From: Norana najaformis
Taxonomy: Eukaryota; Annelida; Clitellata; Crassiclitellata; Hormogastridae
DNA: 64,000 bases
Direction: 5' to 3'
Assembly: GCA_964023275.1 (NCBI GenBank)
Contig: OZ029928.1
Span: forward strand, 2,939,606-3,003,605
Positions 58,261 through 64,000 of this stretch are shown piece after piece (the first letter of the stretch is position 1; each line of letters opens with the position of its first letter). Both the position numbers and the translations under genes were made by a program. The notes beneath the pieces were generated by a model, which was given only the letters and a program-made list of their open reading frames with translations, was not told the origin of the DNA and did no database searches.

Positions 58261-59034
58261 CAGAGTTGTCCATGGATCACTTTTTAAGGTTCCGAACCGA
58301 CCCATCACACACTGGACCCAACCCGAACCAAAAAGAAAAAAGATGGTTGTGCTAATTTATATTGCGTCGTACTTTAACTGGTTTTATGGTTTTAAACAGC
58401 TAAATAAAATGACCTTGAAAACAAGTTTGTTTTATTAAAACAAATAGAAACCTTTATGGAGACTTACTGCAAATGAAATCCATGTTTTCGAACATCACAC
58501 CAAACCGGTGATAAGCACCCATCAGAAATTGTTCGACCGACTGAAGAAAAGCCTGGGTTATTTCTAAGGTAAACTAACGAAAAATGCTGCCATATCTCGG
58601 CTTTCACTGAAGGATTGGTTTTAACACATATTTGCCCGACTTTGCTTTCAAGTTCGACTATTTCTTTTACCATTTCGCATAAACGCTTTTGAAAATCGAG
58701 AAAAATGTTGAATCGTATTTTACTGTCACCATTAGAATTAAGTTTAAATGAAGGACTTACTCATGTAAGTAAGTCTTTCATTCATGCAAGTCACGCCGCA
58801 AGAAAAGGAAAGAAAATCGTTTAAAAGTGAATGAATAACTGAAACCGGAGCGGCAGTTTTGCGCTATAAAAGTATTGTTAAGTGAGTAAGCTGAGAGATA
58901 ATCGATAACAACTGCTTCATCTTGCTGATTTATATATCAGCCTAAATTATTCATTACACAGCCTTCTTGACCCTACCCACCGAATTTTACAAAAATTCCG
59001 ACCCGTGGGTCTATCCAACCTTTGGACAACTCTG
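58261..59034. mobile_element. hAT-like element remnant (774 bp)
   Basis: Ends CAGAGTTGTCCATGG and, inverted, CAGAGTTGTCCAAAG, typical hAT termini (CAGRG). Inside, the minus strand at 58464-58673 encodes SVKAEIWQHFSLVY, like the BED zinc-finger start of hAT transposases. The catalytic domain is missing. I found no matching 8-bp flanks, so they may have decayed. Confidence 0.6.
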
Positions 59035-59159
59035 ACCCTTTTGAGTTGTTCTTTTGACAGCATCGGCAGAAAATGTTTTTAACTTATGCTAATATTGTAT
59101 TATGCTTGTATCTTTCTGCCGTAGACGAATCAACAAATGCCTTCATTCATTCATTCATT

Positions 59160-60540
59160 CAGGGGCATGTAACATCTTCTCCAAATTTTAGTCCTTTTCA
59201 GTCGGCTTATCGTAAACATCATTCAACTGAGACTGCTCTTACTGGTACGGTTAGCAATATATTTAATTCGATGGATTCTGGCAAAGCATCTCTTCTTATA
59301 TCTCTTGATTTGAGTGCTGCATTTGATACTGTAGATCATGATATTCTGTTGTCTCGACTCTATACATCTTTTGGAATTACTGGTCCTGCTCTTCACTGGA
59401 TATCTTCTTATCTCAATGATCGCTCCCAACGAGTGGCAATAAATTCATCTCGCTCTGACCCTATTGCCTGTCGTTCAGGTGTACCTCAGGGTTCTGTCCT
59501 TGGACCTCTCCTATTTTCTATCTTTATTTCGCCCATTTGTCAAATTGCACGCATGCATTATACAGTACATTGGTTCAACAATATGCTGATGATACTCAAC
59601 TTTACGTTGCTCTTTCTGCAACAGAGCCCTCAGCTAAAACTGAACTTGAACACTGTTTGTCCTCTCTTCACATTTGGTTCTGCTTTAATGATCTTGCAAT
59701 CAATCCAGATAAGTCAGAGGCAATTCTTTTTACAACTCACCAGCATATGCAGTCTTTCACTTCGCATTCTTTTATTGACCTTGCAGGAACCAAAATCCTA
59801 CTGTCAGACAAAATCAAAACTCTTGGTGTCACCCTTGACAACTCGCTCATGTGACTTCACACGTATCTTCGATTTGCAGTTCTTGTTTCTACCACATCAA
59901 GGCATATCGTCACATCACGCCATTCTCTGACTAATGACATGGTTAAAACAGTGGCATATGCACTTGTTAGTTCCCGATTAGACTATGCAAATGCGGTGTT
60001 ATATGTTATATCTTCTCTTAATGTAAAAAGCTCCAGAGGATTCAAAACTCTCTTTCTAGGGTTGCTACATGTTCTTTTTCATCAAATGCATTAGACCGCC
60101 TTCGTGAACTTCACTGGCTTCCTGTTGAGTGGCGTATTAAGTTTAAAATTGGATGCTTGACTTTTAAGGCTCCGAACACTGGCCTTCCATCATATCTTAA
60201 TACTTTGCTCGCTTCATATCGACTTCCCAGATTCTTGCGTTCTTCTGATACTAGTTTCTTGCAAGAATCTAGGTTCAGGACAATTGTAGGATCATGTGCC
60301 TTTAACTGTTGTGCTCCTCGCATTTGGACTCGTCTACCCCAAAAAGCCCGTCTTGCAAACTCCCTTTCATCTTTTAAATCACTTGTTAAGACTCACTACT
60401 TCACCCTGGCTTTTTGCATGACTCCATCTTGGCCCCTTGCGAATGTAGCACTGTACATCCGCTTCTCAGATTCAGGTTTACTGACATTGCGTGCGTTACA
60501 AGTGCTTTAAATAAATAAATGACTAAATAAATATATTTAG
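59160..60540 (+). mobile_element. L2-like LINE, RT to 3' end, defective
   Basis: Encodes FSPFQSAYRKHHSTETAL, ISLDLSAAFDTVDHDILL (first catalytic Asp), GVPQGSVLGPLLF, QQYADDTQLYVA (near 59583), TLGVTLDNSL, SSRLDYANAVL, FRTIVGSCAF and the end. Frameshifts near 59560, 59850 and 60025. The 3' end is AAATAAATAAATGACTAAAT. A (CATT)n run lies at its 5' border (59143-59160). Confidence 0.8.
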
Positions 60541-60719
60541 GAAATGAATCCCGATTTATTAACAGTCAAAGACTTATGTATTACGTTATTTTTATCCCAC
60601 TCATTCCTCATACCTACACCATTAGAAGGCAAGAAAATTTTAAGATATTGTTAAGACTTATGAGAATGTTTCAAGTAAACAATACTCAGCTAATATTTCA
60701 AGTAAAATCACATTCTGTG

Positions 60720-61243
60720 GGTTGAAGGCGCTTCTGTGGACTTCAGTCCTGTTTCCGTCCAATGACAGATTAGCAGAAATTTTTGCCTGTGAGCCGTTGC
60801 TCGCCAACCCATACCTTACTCTGCACTGTGCTTCACAAGAATTCAGGGATCTCCTCTCTGTCTTTGTTCTTATGCAGCACGTCTCCTTCCCAACTCATAA
60901 CATGGGTCGTGCACTTGACCTCCTCAGAAACCAGTCCAGTTTTTCTGTTGTTACGAATATCTCTTCTTACAAATCACATTTGTCGGACAAAACTGCCATT
61001 AGAACTCAGGTTTCTTTCCACAATAATCCGCGTTCTACTTATTCTTTCATAACTTACCGTCCTATCTTCAAAGCTAACATAAAGCAACATGGTCTCTGTG
61101 GTCGGGTCCAGCACAGAAATCTACCAAAGTCTGTTCTTAACCTAAATTCAACTTTTTCTGAAATCCTGGATGAACTCATTCTTGCCAATCTGAGAGGACT
61201 GCATCAGGCCCTTCCGGCCCTGGCACAACTCAGAAGTTGACGC
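60720..61243 (+). mobile_element. L2-like LINE endonuclease C-terminal fragment
   Basis: The open frame includes LMQHVSFPTHNMGRALDLL, TNISSYKSHLSDKTAI and TYSFITYRPIFKANI, the H..G..LDL......SDH.AI end of an L2-type endonuclease and the following linker. The His is changed in SDKTAI, so it is inactive. Different copy from the preceding LINE. Confidence 0.65.
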
Positions 61244-61329
61244 TGCTATTAAGCTGCACAGCTTGCTTGAGAGGTGTTGGCGACGCTCTCCGATTTACGA
61301 CATCAACAGTAGCGGTAGTATACTGACCA

Positions 61330-61432
61330 TTAGTTTAAGTTAAATAAGTTTAGAAGCATATAAGATTCAGTTAAATATGTTTAAAAGCAAATAAGCTTAA
61401 GTTAAATAAGTTTCGAAGCAAGTAAGTCTTTA
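61330..61432 (+). repeat. Short tandem repeat, ~35-bp unit, 3 copies
   Basis: AAGTTAAATAAGTTTAGAAG-type unit repeated three times with small differences. Confidence 0.75.
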
Positions 61433-61521
61433 AAGCACCACCTATGTAGAAATTCAACTTGAAGCAATGAGAATGTCTGAACCGCAACGGCATAAGATAT
61501 CAGAATTAAACATTTGGTAAT

Positions 61522-61913
61522 TTAGACGAGAGGCCCCCACAACAACGTATAGGGGCTTTTCTCATCTTCTGAAGTGAAATACTCAATTAACGCAATGGAA
61601 AACTCCTCATAGCTAAGTTTTCCATCTTGGTTGAGATCGATGGAGTCAAAAGCCCTCTTTACGAAGCTAGTATCCTTGAGGCCGACTTGAAGAAATGATT
61701 TGACGTATTCGTCTTCTTGAATAAAGCCATCGCCACTGGCATCCAGAAGCTTAAAGAACAGGTGGCACATGGTCAGACTTGTTGCCTTAAATTCCGGGTC
61801 ATTCCTTTGTTGTTTAACGGATTCAATCATAATCGAAGGGGTAATCAATCCGTTGTCATCGGATCCTGCAGACTTCATAAATGACCGCCATACCTGTGGT
61901 GACATTGCAAGGC
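61522..61913 (-). CDS. Last exon of an EF-hand calcium-binding protein (sarcoplasmic CaBP-like)
   Basis: The acceptor ACCGATAG|GC precedes about 130 codons, joining in phase 1. Two canonical 12-residue EF-hand loops are visible, DASGDGFIQEDE and DLNQDGKLSYEE, each with acidic residues at positions 1, 3 or 5, and 12. The C-terminus ALIEYFTSEDEKSPYTLLWGPLV resembles sarcoplasmic calcium-binding proteins and related coelenterazine-binding proteins, which buffer Ca2+ in the cytosol. Upstream exons (N-terminal EF-hands) should lie to the right; I could not find them before copy B. The open frame upstream of the acceptor to 62031 looks intronic. Confidence 0.65.
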
Positions 61914-62599
61914 CTATCGGTACAAATAAGTATGAGAAAGACCTAGGAAAGTTGCTGTTTACATGTAGATTGTAGTGACTGAAGTTTCCTATTTTGCTGC
62001 AAAAGGTAAAACAATTATTTTCAAAAAACACTGTTTATTCCAACTTTAACTACTGGTACGATTTAAATTATGCTTCTTGTTCGTTTGCAGGAGGACACGA
62101 TTGATGAGCTCGTAGTATTGGGTAGATAGTTCTCATAGTTTTGGCTGAAGCTTACTGCAAAAGAATGGAACGGCTTGCGTTGTTACGTGACTACCAATAT
62201 TTAATGATGACGTCACAGGAAGGCGAAGTGATGCGAGAATGGAGAAGAAGCGGACTGATAGGATGGCCAAACTGTGATTAATTGAACTAGATAGGATGGT
62301 TAGAAGCACTAGCATGAATTTTAAATAAGTGACTGGACTTTATTATTTAAACGTTCACTAGGCCTAGTGGTGTGGTGTTTTAAGGGTTCTGTATATATGT
62401 GTGTGTGTGGTTGACATATTGGTAGTGTTAGTCCATTCTTTCTTTTTAAAAATTCGGGGTAACTACATGCCAGCGATTCAAACTGAGGACAGACTGTCAA
62501 ATGAGCCGCCACATGAATAAATCGGTTCTTTCGACTTAGGGTAAAGTGCTCTGAAAAGACATCCTCTAAGAAATTTTGCAATTTTCCAGAAACTAGATT
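61914..62599. other. Intergenic or intronic, nothing recognised
   Basis: Lies between the EF-hand exon and copy B. It has a short (GT)n run at 62398-62410. An open frame on the minus strand (62321-62683) crosses the copy B boundary and looks accidental. Confidence 0.4.
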
Positions 62600-62899
62600 A
62601 CACTGGTCAACATAGAAATCGTTACTGACTGGAAAAGGCCCTAATGTGTAGCATCTTGGTGTGCTGAACACGAATATAACCATAAAATTTTTTATTGGCT
62701 CTCGTTTTGAAAATATTTCATATAGTTCATTTTTTATGTTTCACCATGTAAATTTATGCAGTAGGACTGCGACAATATCCTAAATAAGTCTAGAATGATG
62801 TAATATTCCACCTCATTGCATAATCCCATCATGGACACATCATGCACAGTTGATTACGTCATTTTCTGATGCAATGTAAAACTACAGCCAGTCGGCTGC

Positions 62900-62933
62900 T
62901 GACGTAAGATGACGTCAGCAGTGTACTATATAA
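62900..62933 (+). promoter_or_regulatory. CRE + TATA promoter of copy B
   Basis: TGACGTAA (62900-62907), TGACGTCA (62910-62917) and TATATAA (62927-62933), identical in arrangement to copy A. Confidence 0.7.
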
Positions 62934-63196
62934 AGCGAGTCGGAACGGTTGAGCATTTACAATATTACAGACTTTGTGCGAGACAGTTTAAGTTACTGTT
63001 TTATAAAACTATTATTACTTTATCCATTTAGATACAATACAGAACAGTAATGCCTCGGAAGTGCGTAAATACTGTGGACAACTTTTGTTACATTTGTGGG
63101 GAAGTGACATTTGCCAACCAGAAGAAAAGTATCACTTATCAAGTCAAGAAGGCATATGATGCTTACTTCGAATGCAAGGTTGGTGACCAAGACAAG

Positions 63197-63308
63197 CCAT
63201 GGGCCCCGCATATATGCTGTGCTACATGTACAACACAGCTTTCACAGTGGTTCCATGGGCCCCGCATATATGCTGTGCTACATGTACAACACAGCTTTCA
63301 CAGTGGTT
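63197..63308 (+). repeat. 56-bp tandem duplication within copy B
   Basis: The unit starting CCATGGGCCCCGCATATATG occurs twice in a row (63197-63252, 63253-63308). Copy A has it once. Confidence 0.9.
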
Positions 63309-63431
63309 GAATGGCAAAAGACCATCAATGCCGTTTGCAGTTCCCATGGTGTGGAGAGAGCAAAGCAACCACGTAGATGACTGTTACTTCTGCTTGGTTC
63401 CTCCTCTTTCCGGTGGAATAACGAAGCAAAA

Positions 63432-63635
63432 CAACTGCCCAGTCCAGGAGCTTTGCCTTTGTTGGCCCTTCCAGCTGGAACTGCCTTCCTCTTGACCTCC
63501 GGCTTCAGTTACTTAGTCTCTCTCCTACCCAGTCTCGCAAACGCCTGAAATCCTTTTTGTTTGTTCAAGTCAGGAGCGCCACTGTTTCCTAAGTGGCGCT
63601 TTATAAATGTTCGTTTACAATTACAATTACAATTA
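63432..63635 (+). mobile_element. 204-bp LINE 3'-end insertion with CAAAA duplication
   Basis: CAAAA flanks both sides (63427-63431, 63636-63640), and copy A has the empty site. The insert encodes the end of an L2-type ORF2 (LDLRLQLLSLSPTQSRKRLK) and ends TTTACAATTACAATTACAAT, a short repeat tail instead of poly(A). 5'-truncated. Confidence 0.85.
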
Positions 63636-64000
63636 CAAAAGAAGTCGACAATAGTCTACCCAAACATTCCGTCAGCATTGAGACCAGTTCCACATGGTGA
63701 TGGACTTCCTATTCCAGAACCTCCAGCAGAATATATTTTCCTTGATTCATCTGATGAGGACAAGGGTGAGCCGACATGTTCTTCTCCTGGTCCGTCAGCG
63801 TGCAGTGATCCCGATTTTCACTGTGGTGCATCATCAACCCCACACAGAATAACACAGGAAGAACTAAATGACCTTGTTCGTGATTTGGACTTATCCAAAA
63901 ACAAGGCAGAATTGCTAGGATCAAGACTCCAACAATGGAATCTTCTAGAAGAAGATGTCACAATTACTTCATATAGAAAGCGCCATCAGCAGTTGGAACC

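Larger units (their letters stand above)
62600..64000 (+). mobile_element. DNA transposon copy B, continues past the window
   Basis: The left end reads ATTACACTGGTCAACATAG. The sequence follows copy A almost base for base (for example one T less in a T-run near 62690, A for G near 62995, G for C near 63159). It contains two own disruptions: a 56-bp tandem duplication and a 204-bp retroelement tail insertion. Confidence 0.88.
63050..64000 (+). pseudogene. Transposase-like gene of copy B, disrupted
   Basis: The start MPRKCVNTVDNFC is as in copy A. The 56-bp duplication shifts the frame after SQW, and the 204-bp insert interrupts it again after GGITKQ. Beyond 63641 the family sequence resumes (LRPVPH-type segment, LNDLVRDLDLSKNKAELL). 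The catalytic part lies beyond the window. Confidence 0.82.

Noticed and set aside
58261..59034. 8-bp target duplication expected for a hAT element
   Set aside because: The outer flanks (TTACATAC versus ACCCTTTT) do not match.
61914..62031. N-terminal extension of the EF-hand ORF
   Set aside because: Translation is phenylalanine-rich and unlike the family; a splice acceptor at 61914 fits better.
62321..62683. 120-codon minus-strand ORF
   Set aside because: It crosses the left border of copy B and has no domain-like pattern; the same border sequence at 2360 gives no such ORF.

Overview
This is nuclear DNA from an invertebrate animal. I cannot name the species. The signs are spliced genes with GT/AG borders, AATAAA signals, L2/CR1-type and RTE-type LINE fragments, Ty3/gypsy elements, hAT and mariner remnants, and a long C2H2 zinc-finger array. 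Nothing in the window looks bacterial or organellar.

Host genes are few and lie between repeats. They are a single-exon type II membrane glycosyltransferase-like gene (714-1754), a disrupted type II membrane gene with an SGNH-like motif (5446-6503), a three-exon FkbM-family methyltransferase (15601-18295), an unidentified last exon (20836-21118, minus), a decayed gene of about 27 zinc fingers (50435-52887, minus), and the last exon of an EF-hand protein (61522-61913, minus).

The most notable content is a family of DNA transposons with six copies: A 2358-4432, B 62600-64000+, C 28035-30368, D 18405-20821, E 54193-54992 and F 33645-35012. They share the terminal sequence AT(A/T)ACACTGG. Four have a promoter made of a CRE-like site next to a TATATAA box. 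All encode one cysteine-rich protein family that is usually left uncharacterised in invertebrate genomes. The intact 567-residue copy in C has a D-D-C(2)C-H(4)H-E arrangement resembling the RAG1/Transib, hAT and CMC transposase cores, so I infer that it is the transposase. D and F keep both ends. A and C each lost one end and are flanked by 40-bp and 64-bp direct repeats of host sequence, which suggests aberrant repair after excision.

Layout: 1-5 kb glycosyltransferase and copy A; 5-10 kb SGNH-like gene and a LINE with endonuclease and RT; 10-15 kb LINE scraps; 15-21 kb FkbM gene with copy D 110 bp downstream; 21-27 kb LINE fragments and a degenerate element ORF; 27-31 kb gypsy pol remnant split by copy C; 31-38 kb LINEs and copy F inside a duplicated segment; 38-42 kb mostly featureless, with a mariner fragment; 41.9-49.7 kb a gag-protease remnant and a gypsy element with two LTRs (broken gag-pol, no protease, an intact acidic zinc-finger ORF behind its own TATA box); 49.7-53 kb LINE and zinc-finger gene; 53-61 kb LINE tails, copy E, G-rich minisatellite, hAT remnant; 61-64 kb EF-hand exon and copy B.

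Single-base frameshifts recur in the zinc-finger gene, the SGNH-like gene and several elements. Real decay and uncorrected long-read errors cannot be told apart from this sequence alone.
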